From contig JADKJE010000001.1 in assembly GCA_016722515.1 (NCBI GenBank), forward strand, positions 1-64,000: a DNA stretch of 64,000 bases, given 5' to 3'. A model generated the notes under the pieces. That model was not told the origin of the DNA and did not search any database. It saw nothing but the letters and a program-made list of their open reading frames with translations. The DNA is from Alphaproteobacteria bacterium (lineage in GTDB: Bacteria; Pseudomonadota; Alphaproteobacteria; Rickettsiales; JADKJE01). The translations under genes and the position numbers were made by a program. Shown here in pieces: positions 55,688-64,000 of the stretch; within the stretch, counting starts at the first letter, position 1; every line of letters starts with the position of its first letter.

Positions 55688-56122
55688 TCAATGTTTTGAA
55701 GCATGTTTACCTGCATAGGAAACCAGAAGCTCTTGTATCTCTTTAGCTTCCTCATTTTCTCCACTGGCAACCTGATCGGCCAAACTTATTAAATTATCCC
55801 CTTTTTGTGGGATAGTACCGTTTGACTTTGAAAGCAGATTCCAAATCAGATAGGCCTGAGGTAAATATTCGTTAATAGCAAGATATTGTTCATGATGCTT
55901 ATAATCGAGGATTTCCTCATACGTATAGTGGCTACTAAGGGGCTTCATCAGCGGTAAATCATCAAATTCAAGCGCGAGTTTTATCATTTGCAGATGCTGT
56001 TTACTGGGATTTAATACCAATAAATGTAAGGGCGTGAGCCCTAAAACATCGTGCATACGAATGGTTTTCTCACTGAGATTTTCTTTAAAACCTTCCATAT
56101 CATTTAAAATAATGGATTCCAA
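55688..56122 (-). CDS. Hypothetical protein with one ankyrin-like repeat
   Basis: 144 residues. GLTPLHLLVLNPSKQHLQMI is one ankyrin-type repeat; the rest is helical (HEQYLAINEYLPQAYLIWNL) and ends with a basic AGKHASKH. Too short for an ankyrin array and perhaps a degraded fragment. The 211-base gap to the symporter gene contains a small hairpin (gtcggc ... gccgac near 56139-56153). Confidence 0.55.
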   Translation of the reverse strand: MESIILNDMEGFKENLSEKTIRMHDVLGLTPLHLLVLNPSKQHLQMIKLALEFDDLPLMKPLSSHYTYEEILDYKHHEQYLAINEYLPQAYLIWNLLSKSNGTIPQKGDNLISLADQVASGENEEAKEIQELLVSYAGKHASKH

Positions 56123-56333
56123 TAATCCAAAAACGTCGGCCCAATAAGCCGACTATGGCGATGTTGTTGACCCATAGTGCATTTTCCATTGTGTCATGTA
56201 TGTGCCACATCATTTCAACTCTAAGAACTTCTGGTACTGGGTTTTCCCCACTAGGTGAAGTAACGTTGAAGTAACTCAGGCATCTATAATTCTATAGGAA
56301 AATAGATAAAGAATTGCTAACATCCTCCCGTTC

Positions 56334-57653
56334 ATGCTTAAGATCACTTGGGGAGTTATGGGTTATACGCGTTCGCTTTCATTTTATATCCTGATGGCCA
56401 TATTACTGGGTGCGCTGCTTGGTTTTTATGATCCAACAGCAGCAACGGCCATGAAACCATTTGCCGATGCGTTTATTAAAGCATTAAAAATGATAATTGG
56501 CCCTATTATATTTCTCTCTTTAACCATAGGAATGGCTAAAGCAGGAGATATCAAACGCGTGGGACGCGTAGGCATCAAGGCCATATTATATTTTGAAGTG
56601 GTCAGCACTATCGCCCTCCTGTTTGGCTTGGCAATAGCACTTATCGTTAAACCCGGCCTTCATGCCGCTTTACCTGACATTGAGAGCCAGCGTGCCATAG
56701 CCTCCTATATCGACAAAGGCCATCATTTATCAATGGTCGAGTTTCTCGTCAATATCATTCCAACCAGCTTTTTATCAGCCTTCTCTGAAGGCAATATGCT
56801 ACAAATCGTTTTTATTTCGCTCCTTTTTGGCCTGGCGCTCATTTTAATAGGCCACCAGAAATCAAAACCGATTGTGCAACTCTTTGAAACGGTTAATGAC
56901 ATCTTCTTTATTATCGTTCGTTTGCTTCTCTATACAGCACCTTTGGGAGCCTTTGGTGGAATGGCCTATACCGTAGGTACCTTTGGCGTCCATATATTAG
57001 GTAACCTGGCAATGCTGGTAGGCTTGTTTTATTTTACCTCTGTATTGTTTATTGGACTTTGCCTGGGAGCCATCAGCTGGTGTTGTGGCATTTCGTTGTT
57101 GAGTTATATCAAATGGAATCTTCCAGAATTATTGATGGTCTTTGGTGCCTCTTCCAGCGAGCCGGCGATGCCTTCCTTGATGAAAAAACTTACATTACTC
57201 GGTATCAGTAAAGAAACCGTAGGATTGGTGGTGCCTGCCGGTTATAGTTTTAATCTGGATGGCACTAATATTTATATGGCTTTAGCCAGCTTATTTATTG
57301 CCCAGGCTTATGGGGTAGAGCTTTCATGGCAACAAATAGCCCTACTCATTCCTATTATTATGATTACCAGCAAAGGAGCTACCGGCATTAGCGGCAGTGG
57401 CTTTATTACCCTGGCAGCAACCCTTGCCGTCATTCCCCAAATTCCAGCTGTAGGGCTAGCCCTTATTTTTGGCATAGACCGCTTTATGAGCGAATGCCGG
57501 GCTCTCACCAACCATATTGGCAACGGTATTGCAGCCATTGCCATTGCCCGTTGGGATAAAGAGATTTCTGCCGAATCGCTCCATATCAATTTGGAAGCCC
57601 ATAAAGATAACCTGATCAATGATTCTTTAGTTGATAAACATGTCACAATTTAA
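56334..57653 (+). CDS. Dicarboxylate/amino acid:cation symporter (DAACS)
   Basis: 439 residues with about eight membrane segments. FADAFIKALKMIIGPIIFLSLTIGM, the SSEPAMPSLMKKL loop, NLDGTNIYMALASLFIAQAYG and the late TSKGATGISGSGFITLAATL re-entrant loop are SLC1/DctA/GltP signatures. Imports dicarboxylates or glutamate/aspartate with Na+ or H+, useful for an intracellular organism. An internal ATG at 56358 is an alternative start, but GGGGAG would then be only two bases away. Not part of the GTA. Confidence 0.93.
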   Translation: MLKITWGVMGYTRSLSFYILMAILLGALLGFYDPTAATAMKPFADAFIKALKMIIGPIIFLSLTIGMAKAGDIKRVGRVGIKAILYFEVVSTIALLFGLAIALIVKPGLHAALPDIESQRAIASYIDKGHHLSMVEFLVNIIPTSFLSAFSEGNMLQIVFISLLFGLALILIGHQKSKPIVQLFETVNDIFFIIVRLLLYTAPLGAFGGMAYTVGTFGVHILGNLAMLVGLFYFTSVLFIGLCLGAISWCCGISLLSYIKWNLPELLMVFGASSSEPAMPSLMKKLTLLGISKETVGLVVPAGYSFNLDGTNIYMALASLFIAQAYGVELSWQQIALLIPIIMITSKGATGISGSGFITLAATLAVIPQIPAVGLALIFGIDRFMSECRALTNHIGNGIAAIAIARWDKEISAESLHINLEAHKDNLINDSLVDKHVTI

Positions 57654-57848
57654 TTTGAATGTGAAAAAAATTGGCTCTTGTCCATAAAAGGTAATTGTGA
57701 TAGTATACGTACGAAATTTTTGTAATATATTAGGACTATATGTTTGTTTAAAAAACATTCTAGGAAGGTTCTCATCCCATAGAATAATTAACGTACGTTT
57801 TAATCAAAATTAAGTTTAATATTGAGAGAGAGAGGGAGTAATTGAAGT

Positions 57849-58997
57849 ATGGAAAATGATGTAAATCAACAGGACACTTTAGATAAAAAACCCATTACAC
57901 CGTTCGTTATGGAATTTGATGAAATTGAAATTCCACCCACTTTTACTTCTGAAGAACCCATTAGTATAGAACAAGATGAACCTATTCTTGAATGGAAAAA
58001 AAGCAAAGATTATGAACTATTGGAAACCTATTCTGTTTCGAAAGTAGATGCCAATTCCAAAAATCAAGTCCCTACTCCTAATAGTGATTCTCAGATCAAA
58101 CCCATGCAGTATACTGCACAACCAACATTCAAGGTACCAAGTTGCGTACAAATACAGGACTATTCATCACTGATTAACTTCACAACTACTCACCACAAAA
58201 GCTCAAAAAATACAAATTACAGGAAAAATATAGCAAGACGACCAGAACGTATTAAGGAATCTTTCCCAAATCAAACTGCATTTATTTCTATAAATAGCAA
58301 TTCATCTTCTCTTGATAGTGATTCGGAAGATTTTTTTGCAGACCAGTCCACCCAAAGTTATTACAAGACTGGTTCAACAGGAAAATCAAAACGTTCCATG
58401 AAAAGCACTCGCCAGAAGCAGAGTATAAATTACAGCCAGACCCCTTATATCCCCTCCTCAACTCATGGATCTTACAATCACGATAATTCTTCCCATTCAG
58501 AGAGTGAGGAAGAAATCGATTTGACTTTTCATCAAGACAATCGTAAAAAAAGCCAACCACAAAACCAAACGAAAACTAAGAGTAAAAAAGTTGCGATAGA
58601 TACAAAACAATCACGCCAAGGTAATCGATATTTTGGTGATCATGGTCAATTTTTTGCACCCCAGCCCTCCCAAGAATATTCCGCGAATGCCTCAACAGCA
58701 AATTCAAACTATTACAATAAAGCTCCTAACAGGCATCCGAATAGAAATTTCCCTGATTACGATTTATTTAATGAATTTTCGCCTACTTTACCTAATACTC
58801 CTTTGTTTTTAAGTTTAAGTAATGATGAAGTAGACATTCATACTAATTTTACTCAAGACAATCATAAAACGAAAGAAAAACTAAACACTGGGAATTTTGA
58901 TGTATCTAACCAAATGAGTCAGAAACCTAAAAAATCCACACAGCAAAATACACTTGTCTTTACAACTTCCGCATGTGATCTTCTGATGATGATTTGA
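57849..58997 (+). CDS. Disordered hypothetical protein, 382 aa
   Basis: N/S/Q/T-rich, low-complexity, without signal peptide or membrane segment. An acidic N-terminus (FVMEFDEIEIPPTFTSEEPI) is followed by polar stretches with serine/acid clusters (SSSLDSDSEDFFADQSTQSY) and basic patches. GGGAG precedes the ATG. It has the composition of the J-domain protein's tail at 36747, so it may be a host-directed protein, but nothing proves this. Its last codons overlap a second frame (58994), perhaps one gene split by an indel. Confidence 0.55.
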   Translation: MENDVNQQDTLDKKPITPFVMEFDEIEIPPTFTSEEPISIEQDEPILEWKKSKDYELLETYSVSKVDANSKNQVPTPNSDSQIKPMQYTAQPTFKVPSCVQIQDYSSLINFTTTHHKSSKNTNYRKNIARRPERIKESFPNQTAFISINSNSSSLDSDSEDFFADQSTQSYYKTGSTGKSKRSMKSTRQKQSINYSQTPYIPSSTHGSYNHDNSSHSESEEEIDLTFHQDNRKKSQPQNQTKTKSKKVAIDTKQSRQGNRYFGDHGQFFAPQPSQEYSANASTANSNYYNKAPNRHPNRNFPDYDLFNEFSPTLPNTPLFLSLSNDEVDIHTNFTQDNHKTKEKLNTGNFDVSNQMSQKPKKSTQQNTLVFTTSACDLLMMI

Positions 58998-59263
58998 GAA
59001 ACCAGGTTCATGGATCAGTAGAGACTAAGAAAGAAAAAGCAGAAAGAAAAAAAATCACAAATCAGCCACCACAAAAAGAAAAGCTTACCTCACGCGGCCA
59101 GAATAGCCAGAATAGATATAATATCCAGAGTAACCGTGGGACTGAAATAGGCCAACCAACAGAGACATTTGTGGACAGCGAACAGCGCCGCAGAAATGTC
59201 TCCCGTCCGACAACAACGAATAAAGATGGTCAAGTAGTGATGAATATTAGTTTTAAATTTTAG
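58994..59263 (+). CDS. Basic hypothetical protein, 89 aa, possibly the continuation of the previous gene
   Basis: TTG start overlapping the previous stop by four bases; the frame is open upstream to 58979. K/R/Q/N-rich (KKEKAERKKITNQPPQKEKL) and ends with DGQVVMNISFKF, a folded-looking strand pair. Joining the frames near 58980 would need one extra base. Either coupled or a frameshifted 3' part. Followed by a strong terminator at 59308. Confidence 0.4.
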   Translation: MRNQVHGSVETKKEKAERKKITNQPPQKEKLTSRGQNSQNRYNIQSNRGTEIGQPTETFVDSEQRRRNVSRPTTTNKDGQVVMNISFKF

Positions 59264-59307
59264 TTTAAAGCTATAGGATCGCTACCATACGAGAAAAGCA
59301 CTCTTAA

Positions 59308-59340
59308 ATCCCCCCAAATTCAAATTTGGGGGGATTTTTA
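59308..59340 (+). terminator. Strong intrinsic terminator, convergent genes
   Basis: ATCCCCCCAAATT pairs with AATTTGGGGGGAT (13 bp, tight loop) followed by TTTTT. It lies between the plus-strand gene pair and the convergent capsid gene, and would act mainly on plus-strand transcripts. Confidence 0.93.
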
Positions 59341-59358
59341 TTAGTCGGTATGATCCTC

Positions 59359-60597
59359 TTAAATATCAATTCTCATTAATTTTAATGCTTCGTAATTCGT
59401 GACATCTCCGCCCACCCGTTTGGTTGAATAAAATTTAACAAAAGGCTTATTGGTGTAAGGATCTCTGAACACCCGAATACCCATTCTATCAACAATGCGA
59501 TAAGCGCGTTTGAAATCACCGAGAGCTATCACCAATTTTCCAGCACCCATTGTCTCCATATCGGGAATCTGGATAACCGGAATTCCAAGCAGAGTATCTG
59601 GAGTTCCCGCACTTAAACCTGGCTGCCATAAATATTGTTTTGACCCAGCCGAATCAACCTTTATTTGTCGCAAAGCCTGAACTGTAAAACGGTGCATAAC
59701 GAATTTCGCGTTTGCCGCATAATCCTGCTTTAAGCTATAATACATCGCCAAAAGTGCATCACCTGAAATTGCACCAGATTGGCCCGATGATACCTGTTCA
59801 ATTTGCCCCCAATTATGACCTTCTGGATAGGAACAAAAACCACGCGGCTTACCATTACCATCCCCTTTAACAAACGCATAATTCTCACTGCTGGCAAAGG
59901 CCTGAGTTAGTTTATCATTGAGCCAGGATTCTATGTCAAAGGCGGCATCATCCAATAATTTTTGTGTGGCTTTAGGTTGCGCAAACATTTCATGCACAGG
60001 AATGATTTTCTTACCCCAATGAGGTGTAGGGGTGTCATCTGTAACCAGGGTTGTTTCTGTTGTCCACCCAACTCCAGCTTCTCCCGTATCTTCCATGACT
60101 TCGAGGCTGTCGGTAGAAATGGTTTCGACCGCGCAGATACTTCTCAAAGGAGAAAGCTCCACCAGGTGACGCACCACATCACGTGACATGCTGGGCGTAA
60201 CCAAATATCCACCATCTGCATCCACCTGCGTCGACAAGGCTTTTCTTTCCATGTGCGATAGATGGGTATCAATCCCTTTACGCAAGAACTGATGGAATGC
60301 CTTTTTATGTTCTGCGCTGGCAGGATCTTGCCCATTGTGATTGGGGTGTCCTTGATGTGGATGGGAAAATTCGGATACCGCCGACATAATTGGCCGCACA
60401 ACGTATTGTTCTAATTCCTGTAAGCGTGCCTGGTAAGTATCAATCGTTTGATTGATTTTATCCAGTTGCTCAAGATGCAGTGGATCTGCGCTCCCCCGTT
60501 GTTCAATTTCGGTTAGACGCTGATCATTGACACGTTTAAATTCTTCCCATGCACGACCGAGTACATCGATTTTTTCACGTATTTCTTGAAATACCAT
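59359..60597 (-). CDS. HK97-fold major capsid protein (GTA g5-type)
   Basis: 412 residues: an N-terminal coiled-coil scaffold region (about 1-110; LTEIEQRGSADPLHLEQLDK), then capsid core with GGYLVTPSMSRDVVRHLVEL, AFVKGDGNGKPRGF, KFVMHRFTVQALRQIK, GIPVIQIPDME and FGDFKRAY-type (LGDFKRAYRIVDRMGI). AGGAG precedes the ATG. Forms the GTA/phage shell after cleavage by the adjacent protease. Confidence 0.95.
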   Translation of the reverse strand: MVFQEIREKIDVLGRAWEEFKRVNDQRLTEIEQRGSADPLHLEQLDKINQTIDTYQARLQELEQYVVRPIMSAVSEFSHPHQGHPNHNGQDPASAEHKKAFHQFLRKGIDTHLSHMERKALSTQVDADGGYLVTPSMSRDVVRHLVELSPLRSICAVETISTDSLEVMEDTGEAGVGWTTETTLVTDDTPTPHWGKKIIPVHEMFAQPKATQKLLDDAAFDIESWLNDKLTQAFASSENYAFVKGDGNGKPRGFCSYPEGHNWGQIEQVSSGQSGAISGDALLAMYYSLKQDYAANAKFVMHRFTVQALRQIKVDSAGSKQYLWQPGLSAGTPDTLLGIPVIQIPDMETMGAGKLVIALGDFKRAYRIVDRMGIRVFRDPYTNKPFVKFYSTKRVGGDVTNYEALKLMRIDI

Positions 60598-60628
60598 AGA
60601 AGCTCCTTACTGTTAAAATAGGTTAAAG

Positions 60629-61183
60629 TTAAAAAGAAAGTGGTGTGTGGATGGTTGCAATTAAGCCCTCTATCATCGTAGTGAGGTCTTGTATGTGTGC
60701 TGATTCTTGGAGTGTTAATTGTCGCTTAAATGAAGAAATAGCCGCCTCAGGATTAGCTGGAAAAGTAACAAGGCTTACCTCCCATAACCATAATGAGGTG
60801 ATATGGCGAATACCGGTTTGTGGATTAATGAATGCCTCATTAATAGAGAAACCAATACTTAATCCATCAATCGATCCAGCATTGAGTAGCGCATAGGCTT
60901 CCTTTGCCCTCTGCAATGATAATAAGAGTTTACCTTCTACATACAACCCGTGACCATCTTCTCTTAAAGTAGTCAACACACCGATAGGCTCTTCTGGCAA
61001 ATGTTGCCATAATAATTTAACGCGAGGGCTATGGTTATTATCCGCTAAGGTTTCTTTAAAGGCCCCTACTTCAATAATATCCTGATGCGCATCAACAATG
61101 CCAAACACACTAGCATAGCCACTAAATATACCCGATTCGCCTAATGCCTTCATAGCAAACGGTGCGTATGATCTGAATTCCAT
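60629..61183 (-). CDS. HK97 family prohead protease (GTA g4-type)
   Basis: The start is set at ATG 61183, seven bases after AAGGAGAA (an upstream extension into the repeat element is ignored); 184 residues. FSGYASVFGIVDAHQDIIEV, VKLLWQHLPEEPIGVL, and LNAGSIDGLSIGFSI show the family's catalytic His and Ser blocks. It matures the capsid and is followed by the capsid gene 31 bases on. Confidence 0.92.
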   Translation of the reverse strand: MEFRSYAPFAMKALGESGIFSGYASVFGIVDAHQDIIEVGAFKETLADNNHSPRVKLLWQHLPEEPIGVLTTLREDGHGLYVEGKLLLSLQRAKEAYALLNAGSIDGLSIGFSINEAFINPQTGIRHITSLWLWEVSLVTFPANPEAAISSFKRQLTLQESAHIQDLTTMIEGLIATIHTPLSF

Positions 61184-61251
61184 CCTTATTCTCCTTGTTG
61201 AATTAGACATAAAAAAAACGCACCAAAAGCGCGCTTTCATGGTTATTTGCA

Positions 61252-61413
61252 TAGGGAATGTGATGATGCGTTGAGGGATTGAGGATGACGCCCCTCGCCA
61301 AACTCCGTCATTCTCACTTTTTTTAAGCAGTATGAGCCGTAGGCGAGTGCTGCTTAAAAAGGGTGGGAACCCAGCGCAACACCATATCCCTCAACGCATC
61401 ATCACATCCCCTA
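61252..61413. repeat. 162-bp inverted-repeat element, relative of the 6.6-kb repeat
   Basis: The ends are 28-bp inverted repeats with one mismatch: tagggaatgtgatgatgcg plus ttgagggat at 61252-61279, and the reverse complement at 61386-61413. Inside is the palindromic core shared with 6634-7037 (AAGCAGTATGAGCCG(T/C) and GGCGAGTGCTGCTTAAAAAGG). It lies between the RDD gene and the protease gene. The arms differ from the other copies, so either the element recruits flanks or each copy is a hybrid. Confidence 0.9.
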
Positions 61414-61433
61414 CCCAAAACGCATGCTAGATT

Positions 61434-61946
61434 TCAAGAGTTGCGGTAAACCACGACCGTATCGGCAATAACGTCATGCAACCCCTGTTTATGATGATGC
61501 AACCCTACCATCATCACCCCCACACCAGTAAAGAATGAAAGCCAAAATGCTACTGCACGCAGCAGCGATCGTCCCAAACCGATAGGTTTATCACTATGTG
61601 CTTGATGGATATAAATACCCAGTAGCCTCTTTCCTAATGTTGCCTGCAAAGGCGACGCAGTCAGTGCCACGGTATAAATCACCTGGCAGATAATTCCATA
61701 GATTAAAAAATTACTGACATGTACCCAGGCATGGCCTTTGAGGGGAACCAGCGCAATAATTATAGAAACCCATATGATATAGACAAATAACGTATCAAAT
61801 AGAAAAGCCCAGAAACGAACCCAAAACCCAGTACAAACAATGCCATGCGGTAAATTGCCGTGCTCGAACTGATTCCATGTCTGCTCCACCTGCCGTGCAT
61901 GACTTCCCATAAAGCGGGGTATATGCCGTATATGTTTGATAAACAT
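61434..61946 (-). CDS. RDD family membrane protein
   Basis: 170 residues with about four hydrophobic segments. GFWVRFWAFLFDTLFVYIIW carries the RDD-type Arg-Asp pattern, and ASPLQATLGKRLLGIYIHQA plus ADTVVVYR complete the family signature. Function unknown in general; lies between portal and protease, where RcGTA has a small membrane-free gene, so it is either an insertion or a lineage-specific GTA component. Confidence 0.88.
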   Translation of the reverse strand: MFIKHIRHIPRFMGSHARQVEQTWNQFEHGNLPHGIVCTGFWVRFWAFLFDTLFVYIIWVSIIIALVPLKGHAWVHVSNFLIYGIICQVIYTVALTASPLQATLGKRLLGIYIHQAHSDKPIGLGRSLLRAVAFWLSFFTGVGVMMVGLHHHKQGLHDVIADTVVVYRNS

Positions 61947-62126
61947 CTTCGATTTCCTCCACCTTTAATAGTAGCAGGCAATGGATAATAGATAGTAAAT
62001 ACAACAATTACTATAGTCAAAAACGTATAAGTAAGGACTTGTTTGAACAATACTATCGATTACACCCAATCATCGGGTCATAACACACTTTATGGTGATA
62101 TGGGTGACGATAGCGTTATACGTGTT

Positions 62127-63323
62127 TTAATTACCACTTTTTATCCCCAGGCCCACCATTTCCCGTTTTTCATTTTGCGTTAAGAAATCTGCCTTCTCTA
62201 AGCGTGACCAGATAGAATCGCGCCGGGGAGCAAGGGCGCTAATACTGTCGCTATCATAACCTAACAATAAATCTTTTTCGAAGTACCTCACCAGCCAACG
62301 GTTCAAGTGGCCTGTTAATTGATCAATCATCGGCAAAATAGTTTGTTCCCATAATGCCAGCCGTGCCTCAGCCAAATTACTATACGTGTTATCACCTGGA
62401 ATGCCTAATAATTGCGGCGGAACGCCAAAAGCCAAGGCAATTTCGCGGGCAGAGCTATGCTTGCTTTCAAGGAAATCCATATCTTTAGGATTATATCCCA
62501 TCTCGTGCCACTCTAGCCCTCCTTCTAATATCAATGGTTTTCCGGCTTTGGCAGAGCCACTATATTCCTGCTCAAATTGATTTTTAAGGCGATAAAACTG
62601 GTCATCTGTTAAATAGCCACCAGATCCGTCATCCATTGGTTTCACCACTAATGCTCCAGAAGGCCTGGCACCATTTTGCAATAATGATTGGTTCCATTCG
62701 CTGGACTGATTATGCTGGTCAATACTGTAGGCTGCCGATTCTATCGGTGACAATCCATACCAATCATTAAGCGGATGGAAATACCGCCAATGAAGGCACG
62801 TTGAAAGACCTGTTTTTAAATCGATCATCATATCCTGCACATTCTGGCCACACCGATAGCGGTAACCAGCCGGCAATCCTCCCGTTTGAATTAATATCTC
62901 AACACGATCTGGCCTTAATGCATAAAGTTCAATGGGCATTTTTTGTTTTGAAACAGCCATATATTGAAAACTATTACCACTGATTAAGCGATAACTATAA
63001 ACTTGCTCTAAATACTCACTGCCAGAAAGATAAGGATTGGGATGGGCTAACAATGTCAGGAGTGGATGTGCTTTGATGTGTATTTTTTGATTCTCCTGGC
63101 ATCGATACAGTTTCCACGGAACGGATGATGCACACGAGGCTATCATGTGAATGGCACGATGAGCGACCACGTTACGTATATATCCTTCTTGAGAAAATTG
63201 CTGATACGAACGCTCACTCCATTTCGCTGGCAACATGTCCTGCATCCACGTGGTTGGTGCTATCCGTTTAACCAGCGTTGATTTGTAAAGAGTTGATTTT
63301 GGTTTAAAGAATTTAGCCAGCAT
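62127..63323 (-). CDS. HK97 family portal protein (GTA g3-type)
   Basis: 398 residues from ATG 63323 (CGGAGA upstream; a TTG four codons earlier is ignored). WSERSYQQFSQEGYIRNVVA, HPLLTLLAHPNPYLSG, MPIELYALRPDRVE, LSPIESAAYSIDQHNQ, GVPPQLLGIPGDNTYSN and EARLALWEQTILPMIDQL are HK97-portal signatures. It forms the ring for DNA packaging. The terminase gene that usually precedes it is absent; ftsK lies there instead, divergent. Confidence 0.94.
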   Translation of the reverse strand: MLAKFFKPKSTLYKSTLVKRIAPTTWMQDMLPAKWSERSYQQFSQEGYIRNVVAHRAIHMIASCASSVPWKLYRCQENQKIHIKAHPLLTLLAHPNPYLSGSEYLEQVYSYRLISGNSFQYMAVSKQKMPIELYALRPDRVEILIQTGGLPAGYRYRCGQNVQDMMIDLKTGLSTCLHWRYFHPLNDWYGLSPIESAAYSIDQHNQSSEWNQSLLQNGARPSGALVVKPMDDGSGGYLTDDQFYRLKNQFEQEYSGSAKAGKPLILEGGLEWHEMGYNPKDMDFLESKHSSAREIALAFGVPPQLLGIPGDNTYSNLAEARLALWEQTILPMIDQLTGHLNRWLVRYFEKDLLLGYDSDSISALAPRRDSIWSRLEKADFLTQNEKREMVGLGIKSGN

Positions 63324-63478
63324 AATTCTCCGCAAACAATTGTCCCAGTCTACCTATTACGCTAACAAAATGATTTTTCCTTCTGCAAGTGCATTTTTAA
63401 GGTAATATTGAAAAATAATTCTATGGTAGCGACACTAATTCCTATAAACTGTCAACAGACACTGTCAAGACTTCCTAT

Positions 63479-64000
63479 ATGCTTATTATTGCGAAATATG
63501 TTAAAAAAATTCTTGGATCACATCTCACATACCGTGGGTGTGGCGCATTGCTTTCTGTTATCGGGATGGCCTTGATTATAGCTATCATTAGTTTTAATCC
63601 TCATGATCCCTCGTTTAACAGAGCTGCCCACGATCACCCCAGTAACTGGCTAGGTTATCCGGGTGCTTTCATTGCCGACCCTGCCCTGCAATTCTTAGGA
63701 TTTGCATCGATTTTAATGTCGCTTGCGATTATTCCTATAGGCTTTCACATGGTTATAAAAAAACCAAAACTTTTCGCAAGCCTTCGCTTACCACTGTTAC
63801 TCCTCATTGCCGGACCACTTCTTGCTGCATCACTGCATCCACTTCCGTCTCCTGAATCATGGGACCTTATCGGATTAGGAGGCGTTATTGGTTTTATGAT
63901 TTATAAACCGCTCACTTATTATATCCCAGGCTCGGTTTTGGTACCCGCATTGATGATCCCTGGAATCGTTCTATTATTCGTAGCGTCTTCACTTAAAATG
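63479..64000 (+). CDS. ftsK: DNA translocase FtsK, N-terminal membrane part (runs off window)
   Basis: The frame is open from ATG 63479 to the right edge (174 codons). Four hydrophobic segments (GCGALLSVIGMALIIAIISF, GFASILMSLAIIPIGFHMVI, LPLLLLIAGPLLAASLHP, VLVPALMIPGIVLLFVAS) with FNPHDPSFN in the first loop and NWLGYPGAFIADPALQFLG following are typical of FtsK/SpoIIIE N-termini. The motor domain is beyond the window. Start is uncertain because no clear ribosome-binding site is visible. Confidence 0.85.
   Translation, partial: MLIIAKYVKKILGSHLTYRGCGALLSVIGMALIIAIISFNPHDPSFNRAAHDHPSNWLGYPGAFIADPALQFLGFASILMSLAIIPIGFHMVIKKPKLFASLRLPLLLLIAGPLLAASLHPLPSPESWDLIGLGGVIGFMIYKPLTYYIPGSVLVPALMIPGIVLLFVASSLKM

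Noticed and set aside
40767..63323. Active prophage interpretation
   Set aside because: No integrase, repressor, lysis cassette or replication genes; genes match GTA families, including the TIM-barrel protein, and are scattered among host genes.

Overview
The window looks like a chromosome segment of a host-associated alphaproteobacterium with moderate to low GC, probably from a Rickettsiales/Holosporales-type lineage living in protists (the lineage is inferred, not proven). Alphaproteobacterial hallmarks are the ruvX/gatC-gatA-gatB arrangement, DUF2155 and BTLCP proteins, the lptB-rpoN-hpf-rapZ order, and genes of an RcGTA-type gene transfer agent. The host-associated lifestyle is suggested by many ankyrin-repeat proteins, YopJ/Ulp-like cysteine protease domains, a J-domain protein with a repeat-rich tail, and much gene decay.

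Layout. 1-6.1 kb: a tandem-AAA ATPase (runs off the left edge) and a giant HExxH + vWA protein. 6.1-7.8 kb: a decayed chaperone-usher pilus locus (usher C-terminal fragment, chaperone with two frameshifts) separated by a 202-bp tandem repeat. 7.9-15.1 kb: housekeeping block (DUF2155, gatB, gatA, gatC, ruvX, a hydrolase-like protein, BTLCP). 15.4-29.8 kb: tandem array of three giant paralogues, each with two CE-clan cysteine protease-like domains followed by ankyrin-like repeats; the third is broken by three one-base deletions and a fourth survives as a scrap. 29.8-35.8 kb: housekeeping genes (qor, ccmH, lptB, rpoN, hpf, rapZ). 35.8-40.6 kb: an ankyrin fragment, a triple-J-like protein with 22-residue repeats, and an ankyrin/YopJ-like protein. 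40.7-63.3 kb: an exploded gene transfer agent cluster on the minus strand (portal, prohead protease, capsid, connector, head-tail adaptor, DUF3168, DUF2163, NlpC/P60, TIM-barrel tail protein), split by non-GTA genes: four lipoproteins, tRNA-Arg, IS4-type and BTLCP remnants, a broken 590-residue protein, a hybrid histidine kinase, a dicarboxylate/amino-acid symporter and a disordered protein pair. 63.5 kb to the end: the start of ftsK.

How it fits together. The GTA genes remain colinear with the RcGTA order, but terminase, major tail protein, tape measure and DUF2460 are not seen here. The effector-like array shows recent duplication with shared promoter-like and hairpin sequences, repeat expansion and mosaic patches. 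Nearly all broken genes carry one-base losses, mostly in short A/T runs. That may be real decay or a homopolymer sequencing artefact, and should be settled from reads before the pseudogene calls are trusted.
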